Assembly (NCBI RefSeq): GCF_009765975.1
Contig: NZ_LMUJ01000060.1
Span: 251,643 to 299,002, forward strand
From: Acidisphaera sp. S103
Lineage (GTDB): Bacteria > Pseudomonadota > Alphaproteobacteria > Acetobacterales > Acetobacteraceae
DNA length: 47,360 nucleotides
Direction of reading: 5' to 3'
Below are positions 7,797 to 15,861 of this stretch, piece after piece; the first letter of the stretch is position 1, and each line of letters begins with the position of its first letter. The position numbers and the translations under genes are program-made. The notes under the pieces were generated by a model that saw only the letters and a list, made by a program, of their open reading frames with translations, was not told where the DNA came from and did no database searches.

Positions 7797-8776
7797 TTCG
7801 CGCTGCTCCTTTGCAGCATGCCGAGGATCCCTCGGGGGAAGAACAGCACGACCAGCACGAAGATCAACCCGACGAACGACATCCAGTTGACCGTCATCGA
7901 GGAAATATAGTCCTGCAGCAGCACGAACACCGCGGCGCCGACCAACGGCCCCCAGAAGGCACGCATGCCCCCCATGACCGCCATGATCACGATCTCCCCC
8001 GACAACGAATAATGCAGGCCCATCGGATCGGCAAAGTTGTTCAGCAGCGCGTACAACGCCCCGGCCAGCGCGGTGAACGCGCAGGAAATCGAGAACGACA
8101 TCCACACATGCCGCTCGATCGGGATACCCAGGAAGCGCGCGCGCCGTTCGTTTTCCCGAATGGCCAGCAAGGTTCGCCCGAACGGAGACGCCAGCAGCAG
8201 CCCTTGCAACCCGACCGCGATCCCAAACACCGCGAGCAGGAAGTAGTAGAACGCCTTGTCGCTGTTGACGATGTCGATCGTCGTAAACCCGAGGTTCAAC
8301 GGCGCTCGGGTAAAGCCACGCAAGCCGTCGTACCCGCCGGTCAGGTCGTTCCAGCTATACGCGACATAGAAAGCGATCTGGCCGAACGCGACGGTGACCA
8401 TGGCGAAATAGACGCCCCGGCGCCTGACGATCAGCAGCCCGAACAATGTGCCCGCCAGACCACCCAGCAGCACCCCAGCCAGGATCGCCAACGGTGTACT
8501 GGCGACCACGTATTTCAGCACCAACCCGGCCCCATAGGCACCCAGGCCGAAATACGCCGCGTGTCCGAAACTCATGAAGCCGGTGAAGCCCAACAGCAGG
8601 TTGAACGACATGGCGGCCAGCCCCAGCACCAGGACGCGGCCGGCCAGAGCAGTGTAGCCCCCCATCATCGGCAACCAGATCGGAACCGTCAGCAGCAGCG
8701 CCCACACGATGATGGCCGTCAGCCAGCGGCGGCCGGGTTCGACCGGGACGGCCACCGCGGATGTCGTGGCACTCAT
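7793..8776 (-). CDS. livM: LivM-type branched-chain amino acid ABC permease
   Basis: A 327-residue membrane protein with about nine hydrophobic segments. The diagnostic GFTGFMSFGHAAYFGLGAY motif of the BPD_transp_2 family lies near residue 64-82, and FLGIPIERHVWMSFSISC is followed by the later TM helices. It forms the membrane pore together with LivH. Its start overlaps the LivH stop and its stop overlaps the LivG start, as in a tightly coupled operon. Confidence 0.93.
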   Translation of the reverse strand: MSATTSAVAVPVEPGRRWLTAIIVWALLLTVPIWLPMMGGYTALAGRVLVLGLAAMSFNLLLGFTGFMSFGHAAYFGLGAYGAGLVLKYVVASTPLAILAGVLLGGLAGTLFGLLIVRRRGVYFAMVTVAFGQIAFYVAYSWNDLTGGYDGLRGFTRAPLNLGFTTIDIVNSDKAFYYFLLAVFGIAVGLQGLLLASPFGRTLLAIRENERRARFLGIPIERHVWMSFSISCAFTALAGALYALLNNFADPMGLHYSLSGEIVIMAVMGGMRAFWGPLVGAAVFVLLQDYISSMTVNWMSFVGLIFVLVVLFFPRGILGMLQRSSAK

Positions 8777-9642
8777 ATCAGCGTCCCCTCTTCACCCATC
8801 AGTCCACGCGGACGAACGATCAGGACAACCAACATGATGACATAGATCACCGCCTCACTGGCCGCCGGCCAGAACACCGTAGTCACCGCGGCGGCCACGC
8901 CGATCAGCAGACCCCCCACCAGCGTGCCGGTCAGGCTGCCGACACCGCCGACAATGATGGCGATGAAGCTGGGCATCAGCAGGTCGTCGCCCATGTTCGG
9001 GTTCAGCCCAAGCTGACCCGCGGCCAACACGCCCGCCAAACCGGCCAACAACGATCCGGCCGCGAAGTTGAAGGTCCGCAGCATGCCGACGTTCACCCCC
9101 AGCGCGGCGACGGTATCCAGGTCCAGCGTGCCTGCGCGTATACGGATGCCCACACGCGTATAGCGCAGGAAGGCGAACAGCCCCACCACCGCGGCAATCA
9201 CGATTGCCACCATGAAAATCCGGTACCAGGTGATGAAGAACAGATCGGCCGACAGTGGCGCGGCCATGGCGTCCGGTATCGTCGTCGACAGGCCGTTCGG
9301 CCCCCAGATGTAGCGACAGGCGTCCTGCATGATGAACGCCAGCCCGAACGTCAGCAGCAGGCTGTAAACCGGATCACGCGAATACAACCGGCGGATCATC
9401 AGCCGCTCGATGACGAAGCCGAATATCGCCGTCAGGATGGGGGACACCACCAGCGCCCCCCAGAACCCGATATACGGCGTCAGCACGTAGGCGATATAGC
9501 CGCCCAGGGCGAGGAAGTTGCCATGGGCGAAGTTGATGACGTTGGACAGATTGAGGATCAACGACAGGCCCAACGCCATCAGCACGTAGAACGCACCAAT
9601 GATCAGACCGTTCGTGACGTTGAACAGTACCAGTTGCAGCAT
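8773..9642 (-). CDS. livH: LivH-type branched-chain amino acid ABC permease
   Basis: The 289-residue protein has about eight TM segments and the LivH hallmark NLSNVINFAHGNFLALGGY near residue 30. GLSLILNL, FGFVIERLMIRRLY and the MPSFIAIIVGGVGSLTG loop follow, the latter typical of the coupling region. It begins MLQLVLFNVTNGLIIGAFYV. It lies 38 bp after the binding-protein gene and is ATGA-coupled to livM. Partner permease of LivM. Confidence 0.93.
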   Translation of the reverse strand: MLQLVLFNVTNGLIIGAFYVLMALGLSLILNLSNVINFAHGNFLALGGYIAYVLTPYIGFWGALVVSPILTAIFGFVIERLMIRRLYSRDPVYSLLLTFGLAFIMQDACRYIWGPNGLSTTIPDAMAAPLSADLFFITWYRIFMVAIVIAAVVGLFAFLRYTRVGIRIRAGTLDLDTVAALGVNVGMLRTFNFAAGSLLAGLAGVLAAGQLGLNPNMGDDLLMPSFIAIIVGGVGSLTGTLVGGLLIGVAAAVTTVFWPAASEAVIYVIMLVVLIVRPRGLMGEEGTLI

Positions 9643-9680
9643 CGGCCGCCTTTCGGTGGTCGGAGTTCAGGACGCAGGCG

Positions 9681-10928
9681 TCAGGCGGGATGAACCATCT
9701 TGCAGCCAGTCTCCGAAACCGGACCAGCCGCCTTCTCCCCAGGCACGATACTGCTGACGGTGAACACGTCGTCCGGATTGCCCCCCTTCGGCGGATGCAC
9801 GTCGCCGACGAAGATATTCGACATCAACTGATGATCGCCCGCGCGATAGGAGATCTGCCCCGGCTGCAGCGCGACATCCGGCGGCAGCACCAACCCTTCC
9901 ATCGCCAGGGACAGCTTGGGACCTTCCAGCGACTTCGCCTTCTCGGCACCCAGCTTCACCGATTGGACCGCCACCCAGCCGAACCAATGCCGGGCGGTGG
10001 GTGTCTTGCCTGTGGCCTTGCGGAAATCGGCGACGAACTTCACCACCTCGGGGACGTCCGGCTGGTTCCACCACCATTCCATGTCCCACGATCCGGCCTG
10101 CGCGTCCGCAGGAACTGCTCTGACCGACTCGAGCTCGAACAGCGCGCCGCCCAGATGCATTTCCTTCTGCATGCCGAACTGGGTGAACTGCTTCATGCAG
10201 TTGATCTGCGCCAGCCCGCCCATGTTGTTCAGTAATACGTTGGGCTTGTATGCCTTCGCTTTGATCAGCGTCGCCGAGAACTCCGACGTATTGATCGGGA
10301 GCATTTCCGCCTGGTACTCGCCGCCCAGCGCCTGTAGATCCTTGATGAAGCTTTCCTGCAGAGTGTGGCCATAAGCGTAGTCCGGCGTGATGAAGAAGAA
10401 CTTCTTGCCGAACCGCTTGACCAGATCGCCGGTCACCGCAGCCGCATCCATCGACGTCGTGTTGCAGATGCGGAACACGTTCCACTTGCAGTCCTTGCCG
10501 GTAATCGGGTCGGTGTGCCCACCCGGCACGATATGGAAGACCTTCAGTTCGCCGGTCACCTGCGACATCGCATAGGCGATGCCGGAGTTGACGTCGCCGA
10601 AAATGACGTCGACCTTATCGCGCTCGATCAGCTTGCGCGTCTTCTGCACGCCGGTGCCGACGTCATTGGCGGAATCTTCAACCAGAAGCTCGACCTGACG
10701 GCCGAGAATGCCGTTGTTTTTGTTGATGACCGCCACCGCGTATTTGGCGCCCTCGACCTCACTGGCAGCAAGAGCGGACAGAATACCGGTCAGCGGATCG
10801 ACCATCCCTATCTTCACCGAGGCCTCGCCGCGGGCGGCGATGATCGGAGGGGCACCGAGGGCCGTGATGGCCAAGCCAGATTTCAATAGCGTGCGGCGAC
10901 CCCAATTGGGACTTTGGATGGACGGCAT
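9681..10928 (-). CDS. Periplasmic substrate-binding protein of the liv-type transporter
   Basis: A type-I periplasmic binding protein (Peripla_BP_6) of 415 residues. The start at ATG 10926-10928 is chosen because GGGAG precedes it and the protein then opens with a Tat-like leader: twin Arg (GRRTLLKSG), hydrophobic core, then mature KIGMVDPLTGILSALA. Later parts are typical of the family: a LVEDSANDVGTGVQKTRKLI helix, VDVIFGDVNSG and PDYAYGHTLQESF. It heads the operon transcribed towards livH. Sequence alone does not identify the ligand: this family binds branched amino acids, amides, urea or aromatic acids. The attached SDR argues against a plain amino acid transporter. Confidence 0.9.
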   Translation of the reverse strand: MPSIQSPNWGRRTLLKSGLAITALGAPPIIAARGEASVKIGMVDPLTGILSALAASEVEGAKYAVAVINKNNGILGRQVELLVEDSANDVGTGVQKTRKLIERDKVDVIFGDVNSGIAYAMSQVTGELKVFHIVPGGHTDPITGKDCKWNVFRICNTTSMDAAAVTGDLVKRFGKKFFFITPDYAYGHTLQESFIKDLQALGGEYQAEMLPINTSEFSATLIKAKAYKPNVLLNNMGGLAQINCMKQFTQFGMQKEMHLGGALFELESVRAVPADAQAGSWDMEWWWNQPDVPEVVKFVADFRKATGKTPTARHWFGWVAVQSVKLGAEKAKSLEGPKLSLAMEGLVLPPDVALQPGQISYRAGDHQLMSNIFVGDVHPPKGGNPDDVFTVSSIVPGEKAAGPVSETGCKMVHPA

Positions 10929-11543
10929 GTATGACTCCCAGTAACACTCTTTGTATGCGGTTTCGAACACCGCAATTTGTTCGGCCAACGTATGCGAGTT
11001 GGGTGACAGCGTCGAGGGCAAAAAAAAGCCGCACTTACGGAAATGTTACTTGTACTTTCACAATGCACGGTCGCCGGGAAGGACAAATGTAACGTCGCTC
11101 GCGAAATTCTATGTCACATATACAACCTAAGATTGCATATTCGGGAAGAAATGTCTTGTCACGATCGCTTGATCGCCCTGAGCCCATCGCCCAGCGCACC
11201 ATTTGGAATCCACCGGAGCACGGTCGATCCCGCCCGCATGGAGTCACGCCCTCCGAAACCCATGGATTAATGGATCGATTTTAATGTTGTCCGGGTGGCA
11301 GATGCCCTGAGGAACCGCTTGTCTTGCACCGAATCGGCCAGCGACTATTTAGCGGAAGGCAAAATCATCCTGCCGTTCGGATCGATTATGCCCCCCCAGC
11401 GGACGACCGGCAAACCATCAGCGCCTCAGTCATCCGAGACGCGGCAGAGCCGACGCCAAAATACTCACTGTTTGATCCCGTGGCACCAACAGTTTACGAA
11501 ATCGCCGGTTGGGCGGACGGTTGGTCTGTGTTACCAGCGCAAC
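10929..11543. other. Intergenic region between divergent liv and glycosyltransferase genes
   Basis: These 615 bases separate the liv operon (minus) and the double glycosyltransferase (plus) and should hold both promoters. A moderately AT-rich stretch lies around 11020-11160. The frame of the glycosyltransferase is open back to 11295, but that part does not resemble a GT2 domain. No gene, repeat or clear operator was recognised. Confidence 0.45.
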
Positions 11544-13451
11544 ATGAGCCTGCCCGACCTGACAATTTCGGTGATAATTCCGCTGTCGAACGGTGCCGCG
11601 CATATCACGCAGGCGCTGGACAGTGTGTTCGGGCAAAGTGTCGCCCCGTTTGAGGTCGTCGTCGTCGATGACGGTTCCACCGACGACGGTCCGGCCTTCG
11701 TTGCGCAATATGCCCAGAATAAACCGCTTGTTCTGCTGCGCAATTCCAATGCGGGCCGCGCCGCGGCCCGTAACTTCGGGGTCAGCCAGTCCAGCGGTCA
11801 ACTGATAGCGTTCCTGGACCAGCATGATATCTGGCATCCGAACCATCTTCGTGAACTGTCCCTGCCGTTCGCCGGGCCCGATGGAGCGATCGTCGGTTGG
11901 ACCTATAGCAATGTGGACGAAATCGCCGCCGATGGAAGTCTGCGTATCCGATCGGGGTTGTCGGGACGTCCAGGCGAACATCCGAAACGGCAATTGGAGA
12001 AATGCCTGTCGGACGACCTGATGATCGTGCCGTCGGCATCGATGATCGCACGATCGGCGTTCGATGCGGTCGGCGGGTTCGACGAGCACCTGTGCGGTTA
12101 TGAGGTTGACGATCTGTTCCTCCGGCTGTTTCTCGCAAGATACCACAACGTCTTTATCGACCAGCCGTTGACCCAGTGGCGGATGCATGCGGGCAACTCG
12201 CCTCATGAACCGTCTCTGGCCCCAAGCCACATGCAGTTTGCGCGGAAATTGCTTGCCCTGTTCCCCGACGACCCTGGCCTGTCGCGCTTCTACGCTCGGG
12301 ATATTATCGCCCCGCGCTTTTTGCGCCATGTCGTAAGTCAAACGCGCACTGCGCTTAAGCAACGCAATGCCGTGGAGGCCGAAGCCTGTCTTCGTGATAT
12401 CAGTTTTCTGGAGTCCCACATTTCCGCGGTGCCGAAGCCTTACCCGCTGCGGGATGAACTTTTTATTACCGCCGTGATTCCGCTCTATAATGGCGGGCGT
12501 TTCATTCGGGAGGCTATCAGCAGCATCTTCGATCAGACCTTGTTGCCTGATGAAGTCATCGTGGTCGATGACGATTCCACCGACGATGGACCCGATATCG
12601 TGCGGGAGATGAGCTTACACTACCCGATTCAACTGATTCACAAACCCAATGGCGGGCAGTCCTCAGCGCGGAATTTGGGTGTCGAGCACGCGCATGGCGA
12701 CCTGATCGCCTTTCTGGATCAGGACGACGCCTGGTATCCGAACCATCTTGCCGAACTTGTAAAGCCATTCCTTGAGCGGCGCATGGTGGAAGTCGGCTGG
12801 ACCTACAGCGACCTTGATGAAATTAATGACGGTGGCGAGTTGATCGCCCGCGCCATCGCCGTCGAAACTCAAGCGGAGCATCCGAAGCGCAGTCTGATTG
12901 GTTGCCTGCGACACGACATGTTCATCTTGCCGTCGGCTTCGCTGATCTCCCGCCGAGCCTTCCTGCAAATCGGCGGTTTCGACGAGCGGCTCTTGGGCTA
13001 CGAGGACGATGACCTTTTTCTGCGTCTGTTCCTGGCCGGATTCGAAAACGTCTTCCTGCCCGATTCGTTATCAAAATGGCGTATTTCGGGGACCAGCTGT
13101 TCCTATTCGCCCCGCATGGCCGTCAGCCGGCTGGTTTACGCACAGAAACTGATGCAACGGTTTCCTGACGATACCAATATGGAAAGATATCTGATCCGCG
13201 ACTTGATCGCACCGCGGTTCTTCCGCCTCATCGCGATCGAACTGCGAAGAGCGACCCGAAACGGGACTCGGGAACAGCAACGATCGACCCTGGCGGACCT
13301 TCGGTCCATCGCGCGCCATCTGCGGGCGACACAACGGATCCCGCTTCAGGTGGTCGGCCTGCCAGCCCTACGGATCCCGCCGCTGGCGCGGTTCATCATG
13401 GGCCATACAGCGGCTCTGTCTTCGATCTACCGCCGGATTTTAGGCAGGTAA
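11544..13451 (+). CDS. Tandem-domain family 2 glycosyltransferase
   Basis: A 635-residue protein made of two GT2 (GT-A fold) domains, residues about 8-300 and 308-600. Every recognisable motif is repeated at an exact offset of 300 residues. These are VVVDDGSTDDGP (39-50) and IVVDDDSTDDGP (339-350), GRAAARNFGV and GQSSARNLGV, LDQHDIW (91-97) and LDQDDAW (391-397), GEHPKR and AEHPKR, GGFDEHLCGYEVDDLFLRLF and GGFDERLLGYEDDDLFLRLF. The first copy has His at the last position of the DXD metal motif (D-Q-H), the second keeps D-Q-D. Such enzymes add sugars to surface glycans or lipids. The ATG at 11544 is used because GT homology starts right after it; its ribosome site is weak. Confidence 0.9.
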   Translation: MSLPDLTISVIIPLSNGAAHITQALDSVFGQSVAPFEVVVVDDGSTDDGPAFVAQYAQNKPLVLLRNSNAGRAAARNFGVSQSSGQLIAFLDQHDIWHPNHLRELSLPFAGPDGAIVGWTYSNVDEIAADGSLRIRSGLSGRPGEHPKRQLEKCLSDDLMIVPSASMIARSAFDAVGGFDEHLCGYEVDDLFLRLFLARYHNVFIDQPLTQWRMHAGNSPHEPSLAPSHMQFARKLLALFPDDPGLSRFYARDIIAPRFLRHVVSQTRTALKQRNAVEAEACLRDISFLESHISAVPKPYPLRDELFITAVIPLYNGGRFIREAISSIFDQTLLPDEVIVVDDDSTDDGPDIVREMSLHYPIQLIHKPNGGQSSARNLGVEHAHGDLIAFLDQDDAWYPNHLAELVKPFLERRMVEVGWTYSDLDEINDGGELIARAIAVETQAEHPKRSLIGCLRHDMFILPSASLISRRAFLQIGGFDERLLGYEDDDLFLRLFLAGFENVFLPDSLSKWRISGTSCSYSPRMAVSRLVYAQKLMQRFPDDTNMERYLIRDLIAPRFFRLIAIELRRATRNGTREQQRSTLADLRSIARHLRATQRIPLQVVGLPALRIPPLARFIMGHTAALSSIYRRILGR

Positions 13452-13573
13452 TATGAACCGCCATGATTGCCGGGTCTGCTGACATTCGTCGCGGGCGGTA
13501 CCGTGCACTGGAAGTAGCATCATGAACCGCTGTGTCGGCAAACCCGACCTTGTCGGTTGTGGGGGGTTCTTCT

Positions 13574-15181
13574 ATGGTCCGCGCGCTAGCGTTATATTAT
13601 CAGAATGAAATATTGGTGTCCGCGCATAGCGAAACCGCTTGGTACAGGGTCCTCAGGCTGATGCACGATCTCGACGAGACCTCCACATTGTCCGGCAAGA
13701 CATCCGCGACGAATAGGATGGTCACTCCAGCAGGCGATCTTGCCCTACCCGGGCGGTGGGAAACACGACTTGCGTGGGCGGCCATCCTTCTCTCCACTGT
13801 GGTAATCCTGGCCCACTTCGTTCTTGTGCTGGGCGGCGGCTGGGGTGGCGATGAATTTTCCAATTTTGCGCGATTCCAACATGACGGCTTAAGTTCGTTT
13901 ATCGCCCGCCTTCTGCACTGGAGCCCGCGGCCATCATCAGAGGTCATGCTCTACTTGTATTCGCTTGCTGTCGGATATTGGCGGATGCCGCTGATCGCTC
14001 CGTTCCTGACGGTGCTGTGGGTCATGCTGGTTGGCGGCACAGTCGCCATCGCGTGGCATCGCGGGACACCGGGCTTTCTGCCGCGCCTCACCCTGGCTCT
14101 CACGATCCTGACAATGTTCTTGCTGGGGCACCACATCAACGACGTATTTTACTGGCCCATGGGTGCCGCGCCTTACCTGCTCACTGTGATCGGCATTACC
14201 CTCGTGTCGTTTCAGGTGATTGTGGGTAACACTTCGCGGCTTGGTGCCCGGCTGGTTTGCGGGCTGGGCCTTACAGTCGCTGCAACCGCCTGGGAGACTG
14301 GTCTGTTTTTCGCTCTCTCCTTCACGATTGCGATGTTGATGTTGGAATTATCGGGGTTGGCTCGGCGCCAGTTTCGCGGCCTGTCAAGCAGCACATGGTA
14401 CCTTGTACCATTGGCGATATCACTCGCCGTAGCCGGTTTGGTGGGGTACATCATCATGACCGTGTCGGGTCGGGGGATGGGCCAGGATAGTCCGTATTTC
14501 CACCACTTCTGGCCCAGCCTGACTGCCACCTTGCTGGATATGAAATCAGCTTTGTCCCTCGGCGACGGGTCGAACGCAGGATTTCGCGGCCCCTCATTCT
14601 TGGTGGCGGCGCTACTATTCCTGGGATTCCTCTGGGCTTGCCGCTCCGGCCTCGGTGCGCGATCGCCCTGGCCCCACACGGTTGCCCTTTTTTCTGGTCT
14701 GGTTGGCTGCTTCACCATCGTCACCTTCGCGTCCTACTATGAATACGGGGCCAAAGTGCATGAAGCGCAGGAGACCGTTCGGCAGTGCTTGATTGTGCTT
14801 GCGTTGCTTGCGGTGGCGCGACTTGTCGCACCATTTTGCCAATGGCGGTTGCTGCGCGTGGTTGGTCCGGTCGCCCTGATCGGCGCGATCTGTATGGGCA
14901 TGATTACGCGGGGGCCCGCGCTGATCGCCGATTATCGGCTGGTGCCTAAGATTCGGGAAGCACGAGCACAAACCTGGTTAAATGGACTGGACCCGACAAC
15001 GGCGACGCTACGCTATGTTGTTCCGCCCCAAGGTCGCGTGTTAAACGGACTCATCCCTTGGCCTTCCGGGCATTTTGTCCTTGGTGCGTCCGGGACCGAA
15101 TGGTGGATGACGGGACTGATGAACTTCTTCGGTAAAAGTGGCGTTGAATTCGTGCCGCTGGTTACGAATAGCGCAAAGTGA
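13574..15181 (+). CDS. Polytopic membrane protein, GT-C-like
   Basis: A 535-residue membrane protein with about 10 or 11 hydrophobic helices. After the first helix comes a loop with GGGWGGDEFSNFARF, an acidic motif placed as in GT-C glycosyltransferases and DUF6056-like proteins. HHINDVFYWPMGAAPYLL in a later loop is also typical of these. Position next to the double GT2 gene supports a role in glycan transfer or export, but the enzyme activity is not proven by sequence. Start: the ATG at 13574 has a G-rich site (tggggggtt) upstream. A GTG at 13532 would add 14 residues and cannot be excluded. Confidence 0.75.
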   Translation: MVRALALYYQNEILVSAHSETAWYRVLRLMHDLDETSTLSGKTSATNRMVTPAGDLALPGRWETRLAWAAILLSTVVILAHFVLVLGGGWGGDEFSNFARFQHDGLSSFIARLLHWSPRPSSEVMLYLYSLAVGYWRMPLIAPFLTVLWVMLVGGTVAIAWHRGTPGFLPRLTLALTILTMFLLGHHINDVFYWPMGAAPYLLTVIGITLVSFQVIVGNTSRLGARLVCGLGLTVAATAWETGLFFALSFTIAMLMLELSGLARRQFRGLSSSTWYLVPLAISLAVAGLVGYIIMTVSGRGMGQDSPYFHHFWPSLTATLLDMKSALSLGDGSNAGFRGPSFLVAALLFLGFLWACRSGLGARSPWPHTVALFSGLVGCFTIVTFASYYEYGAKVHEAQETVRQCLIVLALLAVARLVAPFCQWRLLRVVGPVALIGAICMGMITRGPALIADYRLVPKIREARAQTWLNGLDPTTATLRYVVPPQGRVLNGLIPWPSGHFVLGASGTEWWMTGLMNFFGKSGVEFVPLVTNSAK

Positions 15182-15411
15182 CTACCGGTCGCTTTGACGG
15201 CCCAATCATCTTTGGATCTTCCGTTTGTTCACGACGCCCCCAAGCGAAGTGAGTAGCTTTTGGCCGTGTCAACGGAACGCCGGATCGGCCCGCAGCAATC
15301 CTAACGTGAGCGTGTCGCTTTTCCTGCACCCCAAAGCCGATGAAAGCCCCGCATGCGAAGCGGACGAACTCTTGAGGTCGGTGACGCTGCGTGCGGCGTC
15401 CGATCACCGTG
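15182..15411. other. Gene-free segment between the membrane protein and the transposase remnant
   Basis: On the minus strand the frame of the IS630 fragment stays open here, but the translation no longer resembles a transposase after QEFVRF. This is probably the breakpoint of a deletion or rearrangement. No gene is recognised. Confidence 0.45.
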
Positions 15412-15650
15412 TCATCCAGCGCATTCACGGCCGCGAACAACGCGGCAGTGCTGTTCCGCTTGTAGTCGTGCGCCATGGTTCCGCAACGGCCTTCGGTCAT
15501 GGGCAGGCCCAGTTGGATCCGGTCGAGTGCCTGAATTTGGCTCTTTTCGCCGATCGGCGCGCTCTGATGGATTGACGTAACGCCCACCAATATCGATCAG
15601 CTTGTCGGCGAGTCGCGGGTCGTTATGCGGACGCTCAAGACATTGCATTA
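15385..15650 (-). pseudogene. IS630-family transposase remnant
   Basis: The minus strand encodes a piece of the IS630 DDE transposase core in two frames. ADKLIDIGGRYVNPSERAD (frame of 15648) corresponds to the family's DIVGLYLNPPxHA. After a frameshift near 15570, EKSQIQALDRIQLGLP, MAHDYKRNSTAALFAAVNAL and DDTVIGRRTQRHRPQEFVRF follow, all characteristic of IS630 proteins. The first catalytic Asp region (DEKSQ) reads GEKSQ, so the Asp is lost. The N-terminal helix-turn-helix and the C-terminal DNYATHKH/Glu part are missing. No terminal inverted repeats were identified. It is a dead fragment marking an old insertion between the glycosyltransferase pair and the RTX gene. Confidence 0.8.
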
Positions 15651-15803
15651 AAATCTCGCGCGATCAGGTGATCCGCCGCCTTCGCAAGTTCTAGGGCATT
15701 CCTAGGCCGAGAAACACGACCAAGCCTGTCGTGCCGTATTTTACGCATAGGGAACGGCCATCGTCCCACGCTATGAACAGTCAACAACCAGCTCAAATAA
15801 CCA

Positions 15804-15829
15804 AAGGAGGCACCTCTCGGTGCCTCCTT
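15804..15829 (-). terminator. Terminator of the RTX-like gene
   Basis: A perfect 11-bp inverted repeat (aaggaggcacc / ggtgcctcctt) with a 4-base loop, 33 bases beyond the stop of the RTX-like gene. Read on the minus strand it is followed by TTTGGTTATTT, a short T-rich run, so it most likely ends that transcript. Confidence 0.75.
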
Positions 15830-15861
15830 CATCAAGCATCTATCCAACCTGGACCCAATTT

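Noticed and set aside
11295..11543. N-terminal extension of the double glycosyltransferase
   Set aside because: The frame is open, but the 83 residues have no GT character and no ribosome site supports an earlier start.
15635..15847. 70-codon minus-strand ORF across the terminator of the RTX gene
   Set aside because: It contains the terminator hairpin, so it is not a plausible gene.
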